Both the position numbers and the translations under genes were made by a program. From Chryseobacterium cupriresistens (lineage in GTDB: Bacteria > Bacteroidota > Bacteroidia > Flavobacteriales > Weeksellaceae), in the NCBI RefSeq assembly GCF_046614675.1, contig NZ_JBKKJT010000003.1, positions 702,217 through 766,216 of the forward strand: a stretch of 64,000 nt of DNA, in the 5' to 3' direction. This document shows, in pieces, positions 16,536-23,753 of the stretch (positions are counted from its first letter, which is position 1; each line of letters opens with the position of its first letter). A model generated the notes under the pieces. The model worked only from the letters and a program-made list of their open reading frames with translations. It had not been told where the DNA came from and did not search any database.

Positions 16536-17780
16536 TTATTTAAGTGTTTTAGGCTTGTAGTACTTTAATGCAAATAATAAAATAACAACATAGCAAAGAA
16601 TAGGAAGCAGATATGCATGAGCAATATCTTTTTCAGCAATTCTTCCCATGATCGGTGGAAAAACAGCTCCTCCAAACATGGCCATAACCAGGAATGAGGA
16701 AGCCTGCTGAACTTTAGATCCTAATCTTTTAAGCCCAAGACTGAATATGGTAGGATACATCACACTGAGGAACAGATTGAGCAAAATAAGGCTTACAAAT
16801 GATATCCATCCGAAACTTTGGGAAATAATCAGGCACAGAACGATATTACATGCGGTAAAAATAGCCAGCAGTTTGTTGGGAGCGATAAATCTCATCAGGA
16901 AAGTTCCGATAAATCTTCCGATCATCATCATGGCCATACTTAAAGAAAAGTAATAGGAAGCCTGTATTTCCGGAAGGTGCATTTTTTCGACACCGTAATT
17001 GATAAAATAAGCCCAGGTTCCGCCCTGTGCGGCAATATTAAAAAACTGGGCAATAACTGCAAATATAAAATGTCTCTGTTTGTAAAGTGGTGCATGCGGA
17101 TCTGATACGGAAACATCTTCTCCTTTTTCATTGTCTGAAATGATGATATCTTCTGCATGAGGGTCTTTCAGATCAGGAACTCTGATAAAGCTGAAAATAA
17201 TGGTAATCGCGAGAATGACAATCCCAATCCAGGTATAAAGATTTTTTACTGAATCCAGGGATCCTGATCCTGAATCAGGAGTTCCGAAAATAAAATATCC
17301 GCCTAAAAGAGGACCGATAATAGCTCCCAGACCATTAAAAGACTGTGCAAAATTAACCCTCTGATCACTCGTCCTTTCATCCCCCAAAGCAGCTACAAAA
17401 GGATGGGCTACTGTTTCAAGGGTTGCCATTCCCATCGCAAGAACAAAAAGAGCCAGTCTGAAAAAGTTAAAAGAAGAAGTATTGGCTGCCGGAATAAACA
17501 AAAAAGATCCCAGTGCAAACAATGAAAGTCCCAGGATGACCCCTAATTTATAACCAAATCTTTTCATAAATAATCCTGCCGGAACGCCCATTAATGCATA
17601 TGCCCCAAAAATGGAAAGCTGCACCAGCCCTGATTTGGACTTCGAAATGTGAAGAACGTTCTGGAAATGCTTATTCAGAACATCACCCATGGTAAGGGCA
17701 ATAGCCCAGAAAAAGAATAAAGAGGTAACAAAGGACAGGATGATATAGTATTTCTTATCTGTAAATTTTGGAGTATTCAT
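16536..17780 (-). CDS. Sugar MFS transporter (FucP/glucose-galactose type)
   Basis: A 414-aa protein with about twelve hydrophobic segments. The first helices (FVTSLFFFWAIALTMGDVLNKHFQNVL, GAYALMGVPAGLFMKRFGYK) match the FucP-like H+/sugar symporter family, and the conserved QSFNGLGAIIGPLLGGYF is present. It starts 11 bp after the kinase gene. Substrate is inferred from the operon (a ketose) rather than from residues. Confidence 0.88.
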   Translation of the reverse strand: MNTPKFTDKKYYIILSFVTSLFFFWAIALTMGDVLNKHFQNVLHISKSKSGLVQLSIFGAYALMGVPAGLFMKRFGYKLGVILGLSLFALGSFLFIPAANTSSFNFFRLALFVLAMGMATLETVAHPFVAALGDERTSDQRVNFAQSFNGLGAIIGPLLGGYFIFGTPDSGSGSLDSVKNLYTWIGIVILAITIIFSFIRVPDLKDPHAEDIIISDNEKGEDVSVSDPHAPLYKQRHFIFAVIAQFFNIAAQGGTWAYFINYGVEKMHLPEIQASYYFSLSMAMMMIGRFIGTFLMRFIAPNKLLAIFTACNIVLCLIISQSFGWISFVSLILLNLFLSVMYPTIFSLGLKRLGSKVQQASSFLVMAMFGGAVFPPIMGRIAEKDIAHAYLLPILCYVVILLFALKYYKPKTLK

Positions 17781-17791
17781 ATCGTATGTTT

Positions 17792-18706
17792 TTAAGAGGT
17801 TTTACAGCTGTTTTTTTCTCTGAATGCCTTGAATTCTTCATAGGTATAATCCGGACATGCTCCTGATTTCGAAGTGATAAAGGCTCCCAGTGAAGTTGCC
17901 TGTTTCATGATCTCTTCCGGCGATTTTCCCTGAATTCTTTTAGACAGGAAGCCGGCCAGAAAAGAATCCCCACTGCCCACAGTATCTGCAATTTCAATAT
18001 GAACTGCCGGAAAATTATAGGCAGTATCCCCCACAAAATATCTGGCGCCTTTACTTCCCTTGGTCAGAACAATTTCATTTAAATTAAAGTAAGCCTTAAG
18101 ATGTTTAATGCTGGTATCTTCATCAATATAGTCTTCACCGAGATATTCAAGAATTGTTCTGAGCTCTGCCTTATTCATTTTAACAAGGTCAGATTTGTGC
18201 AATAATTTTTTAATGAATTCAAAATCGATAAAAGGAGGGCGGAAATTAACATCAAAAACCCTGAACTTTGAATATTCCAAAAGTTGCAATAGTGTATTTT
18301 GGGAAGCTTCACTTCTTGTGATCAGACTTCCAAAAACAAATGCTTCTGAATTTTGAATCAGTTCTTTATGTTCCGGCAGAGGTTGGATATAGTCCCAGGC
18401 AACTTCCTTTACAATGTCATATACAGCTTCTCCATGCTCATCAAAATCAGCAATTACAGTTCCTGTAGCCTTTTCCTGGTCTACCTGAATGAAATCTGTT
18501 GTTATTCCCCAATCCTGAATTTGGTTAAGAAGACGGTGCCCTAATTCATCATTTCCTATACGGCTTAGCATTTTGGTGTCGATTCCCATTTTAAAAAGAT
18601 TGTAGGCAACATTAAATGGCGCACCGCCAGCTCTGGATCCGGAAGGGAAGATGTCCCACAGAACCTCTCCGAAACATACCACGTGATTTAATTTATTTTT
18701 TATCAT
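17792..18706 (-). CDS. PfkB-family carbohydrate kinase (fructokinase-like)
   Basis: A ribokinase-fold enzyme. N-terminal signature FGEVLWDIFPSG.RAGGAPFNVAYNL and C-terminal signature DTVGSGDSFLAGFL, with the catalytic Asp in GSGDS, are clear; the GAPFNVA form is frequent in fructokinases. The length of 304 aa is standard. As first gene of the operon behind a LacI operator it should trap the imported ketose as a phosphate. Confidence 0.88.
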   Translation of the reverse strand: MIKNKLNHVVCFGEVLWDIFPSGSRAGGAPFNVAYNLFKMGIDTKMLSRIGNDELGHRLLNQIQDWGITTDFIQVDQEKATGTVIADFDEHGEAVYDIVKEVAWDYIQPLPEHKELIQNSEAFVFGSLITRSEASQNTLLQLLEYSKFRVFDVNFRPPFIDFEFIKKLLHKSDLVKMNKAELRTILEYLGEDYIDEDTSIKHLKAYFNLNEIVLTKGSKGARYFVGDTAYNFPAVHIEIADTVGSGDSFLAGFLSKRIQGKSPEEIMKQATSLGAFITSKSGACPDYTYEEFKAFREKNSCKTS

Positions 18707-18708
18707 AA

Positions 18709-18724
18709 TAGGTTAAACGTTTAA
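18709..18724. promoter_or_regulatory. LacI-type operator of the sugar operon
   Basis: TTAAACGTTTAA (18713-18724) is a perfect 12-bp palindrome with the central CG typical of LacI-family operators, 6 bp upstream of the kinase start codon. A 15-bp stretch including it (TAGGTTAAACGTTTA) recurs exactly at 19966-19980. Confidence 0.8.
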
Positions 18725-18759
18725 GTTGTTGTTTAAAAAAATGATTGATATAGATTTGA

Positions 18760-19767
18760 TTATTTTAAAGATGCTTTGGCAATCAGTTTGGCGGATAATG
18801 TTATTCTTTTTCCGGTTGCTGTATAATCAGTGATTTGCCCGTCCAGAAGCTTGATAGCCTCTTCAGCCATTTCTTCAATCGGCTGCTGGATGTAGGTAAT
18901 CTCCGTAGGGAAGAGGTCATAGGCATCCGTTTCATCAAATGCCAATACTGAGACCTGTTCCGGAACTTTTATATTGTTTTTAACGAGATAGGAAAGCCCT
19001 GCTACCGCAAGTTTATTACTGGAAAAATATAACGCAGTATTTTCTGGAGTTTTCCCCAACGTACTTTCAAGCTTAGAATGTACCTCCTGTACAATATTTT
19101 CCAATCCTACCAGAAGATATTGAATTTCAACTGTTTTGCTGGAAGAGCTTACCGCTTTCTCAAAGCCATGCTGGCGGTCCAGAAGGTGTGGAAGATCAGT
19201 TTCATAGCCAACGTAGATCATTTTGTCAAAGTTCTTATTAAGAAGAAGGCTGGCTGTACTTTCTGCGATCTCCTGATTATCAATGGTAATTCCGGGAACA
19301 GAAACCCCTTTAAGATATCTGTCGATCGTTACAACAGGATATTTAATATGAATAAGGTTTTCTAGTGTCTTTTCTGACCCTGCTACGGGGGCAACGATCA
19401 TTCCGTCTACCTGCTGCTGTGAAAAGAGTTCGGTAAGTTTTTTAAATTTTTCTGCATTCTCATCAGAACTGCCGATGATCAGGGTATAACCCAACTTTAA
19501 AGCTTTATCTTCAAGATTTCTTGCCATATGGGAATAGAAGTCATTGGAGATATCCGCCACGATTAATCCAAGAAGCTTTGTTTTATTGGTTTTCAAACTT
19601 TTTGCAATCTTATTCGGAGTGTAGTTAATCGTTTCAGCAATTTCAAAAATTTTTTTCCGGGTCTCCTCACTGATACGCTGTCCTTCCTTTCTGTTAAGAA
19701 CATAAGATACGGTGGCTACGGAAACTCCTGCCAGTTTAGCAATATCTTTTATGGAAGACCTTTTCAT
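18760..19767 (-). CDS. LacI-family transcriptional regulator of the sugar operon
   Basis: N-terminal helix-turn-helix and hinge (IKDIAKLAGVSVATVSYVLN..PNKIAKSLKTNKTKLLGLIV) followed by a periplasmic-binding-protein-like sensor domain (DISNDFYSHMARNLE, GMIVAPVAGSE, VSVLAFDET). The length of 335 aa is normal. It stands immediately upstream of the sugar operon on the same strand, and both flanks carry the same operator sequence, so autoregulation together with control of the operon is likely. Confidence 0.93.
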   Translation of the reverse strand: MKRSSIKDIAKLAGVSVATVSYVLNRKEGQRISEETRKKIFEIAETINYTPNKIAKSLKTNKTKLLGLIVADISNDFYSHMARNLEDKALKLGYTLIIGSSDENAEKFKKLTELFSQQQVDGMIVAPVAGSEKTLENLIHIKYPVVTIDRYLKGVSVPGITIDNQEIAESTASLLLNKNFDKMIYVGYETDLPHLLDRQHGFEKAVSSSSKTVEIQYLLVGLENIVQEVHSKLESTLGKTPENTALYFSSNKLAVAGLSYLVKNNIKVPEQVSVLAFDETDAYDLFPTEITYIQQPIEEMAEEAIKLLDGQITDYTATGKRITLSAKLIAKASLK

Positions 19768-19784
19768 TTTATTTTTTTAATGCA

Positions 19785-19792
19785 CAAAAATA
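19785..19792 (-). promoter_or_regulatory. Putative -7 box of the lacI-type gene
   Basis: TATTTTTG on the minus strand, a full TAnnTTTG match, 18 bp before the start codon. Confidence 0.4.
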
Positions 19793-19965
19793 TTTCAGAA
19801 AATAGTAAAAAAACAATAGCTGTTTTTTTTGGTGGTTTCCGAAAAATATGTAATTTAGCACTTTTTTTAAAAATAACCAACATCTTCATTATCAGTGTTT
19901 TACTTTATTGTTGTCTTTTTTCAATATGAATAAATTGTTAACTTATTGACTGCAGAGATTAAATT

Positions 19966-19980
19966 TAGGTTAAACGTTTA
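19966..19980. promoter_or_regulatory. Second LacI-type operator, upstream of the regulator gene
   Basis: TAGGTTAAACGTTTA is identical over 15 bp to the site at 18709-18723. It lies about 200 bp upstream of the regulator start, far from its likely promoter box, so it may act in a repression loop with the first site 1.26 kb away. Confidence 0.65.
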
Positions 19981-20087
19981 TCCAATAAATTTAATTTTTT
20001 AGATTTAAACAGCTGGAAACTAAGTTTTATATTTAATAATAAAGAAACATAATAATGAGAGTTTTTACTTTATACTATAAAATAAAA

Positions 20088-20113
20088 CCCTGCAACTCAT
20101 ATGAATTGCAGGG
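20088..20113 (-). terminator. Terminator of the GG-leader peptide genes
   Basis: CCCTGCAACTCAT and ATGAATTGCAGGG form a 13-bp stem with one wobble. On the minus strand it is followed by TTTTATTTTATAG. It lies 22 bp downstream of the second peptide gene. Confidence 0.85.
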
Positions 20114-20135
20114 CTTATTTTGAGAATACAGTCTT

Positions 20136-20282
20136 TTAACTTAAAATATCACATGGCGCAACACAGATCACCCATGGACATCTTTTGATTCCCGGAGGTG
20201 GGCAGCAGGCTTCAGAGCAGCTTGTCGCTCCGCCATTAATATTCCTCAACTGGTCTCTTGAAATTTTTTTTACATTTTTCAT
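20136..20282 (-). CDS. GG-leader cysteine-rich small peptide (bacteriocin-like), peptide 2
   Basis: A 48-residue ORF. The leader MKNVKKISRDQLRNINGG ends in a double glycine of the type cut by C39 peptidases of ABC exporters, and matches leaders of the Chryseobacterium 'bacteriocin-like' peptide family. The 30-residue remainder has six cysteines (positions 22, 26, 27, 35, 40 and 44) and a CCPPPG turn. It is 26 bp downstream of a sister gene with a related leader and a different core. No exporter or modifying enzyme lies nearby, so processing would have to be in trans. Activity is unknown. Confidence 0.75.
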   Translation of the reverse strand: MKNVKKISRDQLRNINGGATSCSEACCPPPGIKRCPWVICVAPCDILS

Positions 20283-20308
20283 AGTCAAGTAATTGAATTA
20301 CACTGAAA

Positions 20309-20452
20309 TTAAGGCTGGTTTCCGCCACCGCATCCGTCGTAAGGCATACATTGCCACTTACCACCGATTAAACAAAGTTGACCACCTCTGCAGTCAATTC
20401 CTCCCTTAATTGTTTTCAATTCTTTTCTTTCGATTTTCTTTAAATTTTTCAT
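20309..20452 (-). CDS. GG-leader cysteine-rich small peptide (bacteriocin-like), peptide 1
   Basis: A 47-residue ORF starting MKNLKKIERKELKTIKGG, a leader close to that of the neighbouring peptide (shared MKNxKKI, an E/D-L motif and GG). The core has four cysteines (21, 27, 35 and 41) and is rich in glycine (RGGQ, LIGGKW, GCGGG). The first of two tandem genes sharing one terminator. Core sequences differ so much that two separate products are expected. Whether cysteines form disulfides or are modified cannot be seen. Confidence 0.75.
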   Translation of the reverse strand: MKNLKKIERKELKTIKGGIDCRGGQLCLIGGKWQCMPYDGCGGGNQP

Positions 20453-20681
20453 AATAAATTGTACGTTTAGTTCAATTCGAAATTAATAAAATTTTATCAA
20501 CCATGATAGAATTATTGTAAAATTTTTATTTTTTAGTTGCTTAATTGTAGAATGATTAAAGTTTATTTTATGTAATGAAGTAAAATGTTTTTTGGGAATA
20601 AGTTTAAACCAATCCTTAAACTATTCCTCTCATTTCTATAAAATCTTGCCCTGTGACAAGTCCGTTTTCCGATCGGGTTGG

Positions 20682-20689
20682 TACCTTTG
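20682..20689 (+). promoter_or_regulatory. Putative -7 box for the secreted hydrolase
   Basis: TACCTTTG, a full TAnnTTTG match, 33 bp before the start codon at 20723. No TTG was found at the usual 17-23 bp upstream. Confidence 0.4.
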
Positions 20690-20722
20690 ACTTAAAATTG
20701 ATCCACCAAATCTGATAATATT

Positions 20723-21583
20723 ATGAAAAGTCTATTCAAATTCTCTGCAGTATTGTTCTTTATTATTATCCTTGCCTCCTCTCTGGTATATGGACAAAAA
20801 ATAAAACCTTCTGAAAGTGGTTATGCACCTGTTAATGGCATCAAAATTTACTACGAAGTGTATGGCAAAGGAAAGCCACTTGTACTGTTACATGGCGCTT
20901 TCATGACGATTGATTTGAACTGGGGTGAATTGATCCCGGAATTGTCCAAAAACAGAAAAGTAATAGCTCTTGAATTACAGGGACATGGTCACACGCCTTT
21001 TTCAGAAAGGAAATTATCACATGCTACTTTAGCCAGTGATGTTACAAAGGTAATGGACTATCTGAAAATAGACAAGGCAGATGTGGCAGGGTACAGCTTT
21101 GGAGGTGAAGTGGCCTATAAACTGGCTATTCAAAGTCCGGAAAGACTGAACAAACTGGTTATCATTTCATCAACCTATAAAACTAACGGATGGCTGCCCG
21201 AAGTAAATAAAGCTCTTGAAGGAATGAAACCTGAACTCTTCACAAACAGCCCTATGCATACTGCCTATAATGCTGTAGCACCTGATAAAACAAAATGGAA
21301 ACCATTTCTGGAGCAGATGATGGCTTCTGCCGGACAGCCTTTTGACCTGGGTGATGATAATATCTCTAAAATTCCGGTGCCTGTCTTAATCATAGCTGGT
21401 GATAATGACGGATTGGATAAAACAGAACTTTCAAAAACCTATAAATTATTGGGAGGTGATGTTTTTGCAGATATGGGCGAATTACCAAAGTCCCAGCTGG
21501 CTATCGCTCCCGGACAAACCCATGTAAGCCTGATGATGCAGACGGCAATGATTGTGAATTATCTGAATGTTTTTTTGAAATAA
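20723..21583 (+). CDS. Exported alpha/beta hydrolase
   Basis: A signal peptide (residues 1-24, ending SLVYGQ) precedes an alpha/beta hydrolase core of about 260 residues. The oxyanion strand PLVLLHGAFM, ELQGHGHTPF and the nucleophile elbow GYSFGGEVA are clear; the acid is probably in IIAGDNDGLDKT and the base in PGQTHVSLM. It is likely periplasmic. The substrate cannot be told. The next gene (VOC protein) follows after 52 bp and may share the transcript. Confidence 0.88.
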   Translation: MKSLFKFSAVLFFIIILASSLVYGQKIKPSESGYAPVNGIKIYYEVYGKGKPLVLLHGAFMTIDLNWGELIPELSKNRKVIALELQGHGHTPFSERKLSHATLASDVTKVMDYLKIDKADVAGYSFGGEVAYKLAIQSPERLNKLVIISSTYKTNGWLPEVNKALEGMKPELFTNSPMHTAYNAVAPDKTKWKPFLEQMMASAGQPFDLGDDNISKIPVPVLIIAGDNDGLDKTELSKTYKLLGGDVFADMGELPKSQLAIAPGQTHVSLMMQTAMIVNYLNVFLK

Positions 21584-21635
21584 TAGAATGCCATCAAAGA
21601 ATTGAAATCTGTTTATAAAGTTCAAAATCTATACT

Positions 21636-22004
21636 ATGAATACAAAATTTGAGGCAGGAATTAATATCGCTATCAAAATTCCCAAAAATACATACGAAAA
21701 AACGGTTGCTTTTTACAGGGATATTTTAAAATTGAAAGTTGAGGAAAAGCCGATAAAAAATCCCACTGTTTCCAGAACCCACGAGGTGAAATTCGGGAAT
21801 AATATCATATGGCTGGATTGTGTTGATAACTATACCCATTCTGAAACATGGCTGCAGCTTACCGTTCCCGATGTAGAAGCTGCTACACAATATCTGCTGT
21901 CAAACGGTGTGGAAACCTGTGACGAAATAGAAGAGCTTCCTGAAAATATGCACTGGATTACCGATCCTGCCGGTACCGTGTTCAATTTACAGGAAAGAAA
22001 ATAG
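21636..22004 (+). CDS. VOC-superfamily (glyoxalase/bleomycin-resistance fold) protein
   Basis: A 122-aa protein with the paired beta-alpha-beta-beta-beta layout: NIAIKIPKNTYEKTVAFYRDILKLKVEE at the N-terminus, VPDVEAATQYLLSNGVE in the middle and DPAGTVFNLQE at the end. VOC proteins are metal-dependent lyases, dioxygenases or resistance proteins. The metal ligands are not obvious, so it may be a binding protein. Confidence 0.82.
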   Translation: MNTKFEAGINIAIKIPKNTYEKTVAFYRDILKLKVEEKPIKNPTVSRTHEVKFGNNIIWLDCVDNYTHSETWLQLTVPDVEAATQYLLSNGVETCDEIEELPENMHWITDPAGTVFNLQERK

Positions 22005-22104
22005 CCAAAAACAGAAGTACGATGTAAAAAATTGCTTAAAATAGAGCTTTGCCCAAAATTTTAATATCTTTAGCCATCAAATCATTACAATTTAAAATAT
22101 TTTT

Positions 22105-22647
22105 ATGCAGACGAGACCATTCCATTTCATTGTCACCATCTTTTTTCTGGTATTAAGTGCAACTGCATTTTCACAGAAAACAGCCGTGTTGGGTTCTTTA
22201 CTGGACAAAAACTCAGAATTCATATTCCCACAGACTCCGGATAAAATTTCAAAAGCGTTGAACGTAAAAACTGTTTTTTATGAAGATGCCAACGAAGAAA
22301 AATATGCAAAATGGCCTATGAAAACAGGACTGGAGCTTTATTGCAGCCTGGGAAAAGACAATAGTATCAATGAGATGTTTTTTGTGACTTCAGACAATAA
22401 ATCTGTCATTGTGGAAGGGCTTCCTTTTGGTCTTGTTCTGAATAAAAGTACATTACAGGACAGTAAAACGAAGTTCGGTAAGTACAATGCCAAAATACAA
22501 AAATCGGGAGCAGACAGTGAATTTCCTGGAGGGTCAAAACTGGTTTTTAAAAAAGGCAAACATTATACAACATTGCTTTTCGACAGTAAGAACCTGTTAA
22601 AATCAATAGGTTTAACAACAGAACTTAGGGATCCGGCTGCCAATTAA
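22105..22647 (+). CDS. Exported protein of unknown function
   Basis: A signal peptide (MQTRPFHFIVTIFFLVLSATAFSQ) is followed by about 155 mainly polar residues with no motif that I recognise. There is no cysteine at the cleavage site, so it is not a lipoprotein. It should be periplasmic. A terminator follows at 22674-22699, so it ends a transcript. Confidence 0.75.
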   Translation: MQTRPFHFIVTIFFLVLSATAFSQKTAVLGSLLDKNSEFIFPQTPDKISKALNVKTVFYEDANEEKYAKWPMKTGLELYCSLGKDNSINEMFFVTSDNKSVIVEGLPFGLVLNKSTLQDSKTKFGKYNAKIQKSGADSEFPGGSKLVFKKGKHYTTLLFDSKNLLKSIGLTTELRDPAAN

Positions 22648-22673
22648 GTACTAAAAAACAAAACAATAATAGT

Positions 22674-22699
22674 ATCCGTCATTATTGACGGATTTTTTT
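22674..22699 (+). terminator. Intrinsic terminator
   Basis: ATCCGTCA (674-681), TTAT loop, TGACGGAT (686-693), then T7. It ends the transcript of the exported protein at 22105-22647. Confidence 0.9.
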
Positions 22700-22730
22700 A
22701 TCCTCAGACGGCGTTAACTTTAAAAGAAAT

Positions 22731-23192
22731 CTATATCGTCAGTCCATGGTTGTTTTTCACCTCAGCCATCACAAAAGTACTGTGCGTGCTGCCGATAGAA
22801 TCTACGGATCCCAGCTTGTTAAATACAAAATCCTGATAATGCTTCATATCCCGCACCTGAACTTTCAGAAGGAAATCAAAATCTCCGGAAATATTGTAAC
22901 ATTCGGCAACTTCTTCAATTTCTAAAATTTCTTTTACAAAATCATACCCCACAGACCGGTCGTGAATTTTAAGTTTGATCTGGCAGAAAACCGTAAATCC
23001 GCGGTTCAGTTTTTCAGCATCAAGAACTGCCGCATATCTTTTAATAAAACCTTCCTGTTCAAGCCTTTTTACCCTTTCAAAAACCGGTGAAGTAGAAAGG
23101 TTCACTTCTTTAGCAAGTTCTTTAACGGTGAGTTTGGCGTTTTTCTGGAGGAGCCTGAGCAGCTGTACATCCTTATCATCGAGTTGTTCCAC
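22731..23192 (-). CDS. Lrp/AsnC-family transcriptional regulator
   Basis: A 153-aa protein with the Lrp winged helix (LDDKDVQLLRLLQKNAKLTVKELAKEVNLSTSPVFERVKRLEQEGFIKRY) and a RAM effector domain (FCQIKLKIH..., VAECYNISGDFDFLLKVQVRDM). Family members sense amino acids, often leucine or methionine. It is divergent from the riboswitch-metE unit, separated by about 100 bp from its promoter, so a role in methionine metabolism is possible but unproven. Confidence 0.93.
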   Translation of the reverse strand: MEQLDDKDVQLLRLLQKNAKLTVKELAKEVNLSTSPVFERVKRLEQEGFIKRYAAVLDAEKLNRGFTVFCQIKLKIHDRSVGYDFVKEILEIEEVAECYNISGDFDFLLKVQVRDMKHYQDFVFNKLGSVDSIGSTHSTFVMAEVKNNHGLTI

Positions 23193-23294
23193 AGAATATT
23201 ATTCTTTTAATTAATTAAAACAGTCAAATGTACAGAATTATATGCTTTTATTTTTACTTTTTGAAGTTTAATTTGCTTAATTATTTGTTTTCAA

Positions 23295-23324
23295 TTGTGG
23301 TTTTATTCTGTATTACTAATTTTA
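23295..23324 (+). promoter_or_regulatory. Promoter of the cobalamin riboswitch-metE transcript
   Basis: TTG (295-297), 19-bp spacer, TAATTTTA (317-324), a near match to the Flavobacteriia TTG-N19-TAnnTTTG promoter. Transcription should begin near 23330, giving a 5' leader of about 420 nt. Confidence 0.55.
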
Positions 23325-23403
23325 CACAAAATTAAAAGCTTTTACTGACAACCTTTGTTAAAGGTAAAAGTATAGTTCTTTACAGATACTTCATCAAACA
23401 GGA

Positions 23404-23565
23404 AAGGTTTTACTTAAGGTATATTAATAGGGAATCGTGTGAAAATCACGAGCTGTCGCGCAACTGTAAGTAAACACACCAAAAGTTTTTGTCCTTGCAG
23501 CTCCACTGCCAAAAGCGGGAAGGATGACGGAAACTGTTACAAGTCAGGAGACCTGCCTTTACTGA
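23404..23565 (+). ncRNA. Cobalamin riboswitch upstream of metE
   Basis: All conserved parts of the class are present in order: the 5' AGGT of P1, AGGGAATC-GTGTGAAAATCACG, the B12 box GAGCTGTCGCGCAACTGTAA (23450-23469), CCACTG near 23513, GGGAAGG, and the closing AAGTCAGGAGACCTGCC (about 23541-23557). It senses a cobalamin and should switch metE off when B12 is present, because the B12-dependent MetH can then make methionine. The expression platform must lie in the 190 nt before metE, where a hairpin TTTCCTTTGTAAAGGAAA (about 23630-23647) is visible. Confidence 0.95.
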
Positions 23566-23753
23566 ATTGACAATGCTTTCGCGGTCTGAAGCTTTGGGGT
23601 CATATAGATGATATATCAGATTCGGGTATTTTCCTTTGTAAAGGAAATTACGCTGTCTGCCATGTCATGACTTTCCTGAAAATTCTTCCGATAAAACATT
23701 ACGAAGCCTTTTAAAGAACTTTCCCAATAAGTTTAATTAAAAAGTTTAAAAAA

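Larger units (their letters stand above)
19768..20135. other. Intergenic region upstream of the lacI-type gene
   Basis: This 368-bp stretch is AT-rich and holds a putative -7 box (19785-19792), the second LacI-type operator (19966-19980) and the terminator of the GG-leader peptide genes (20088-20113). No further gene is visible. Confidence 0.6.
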
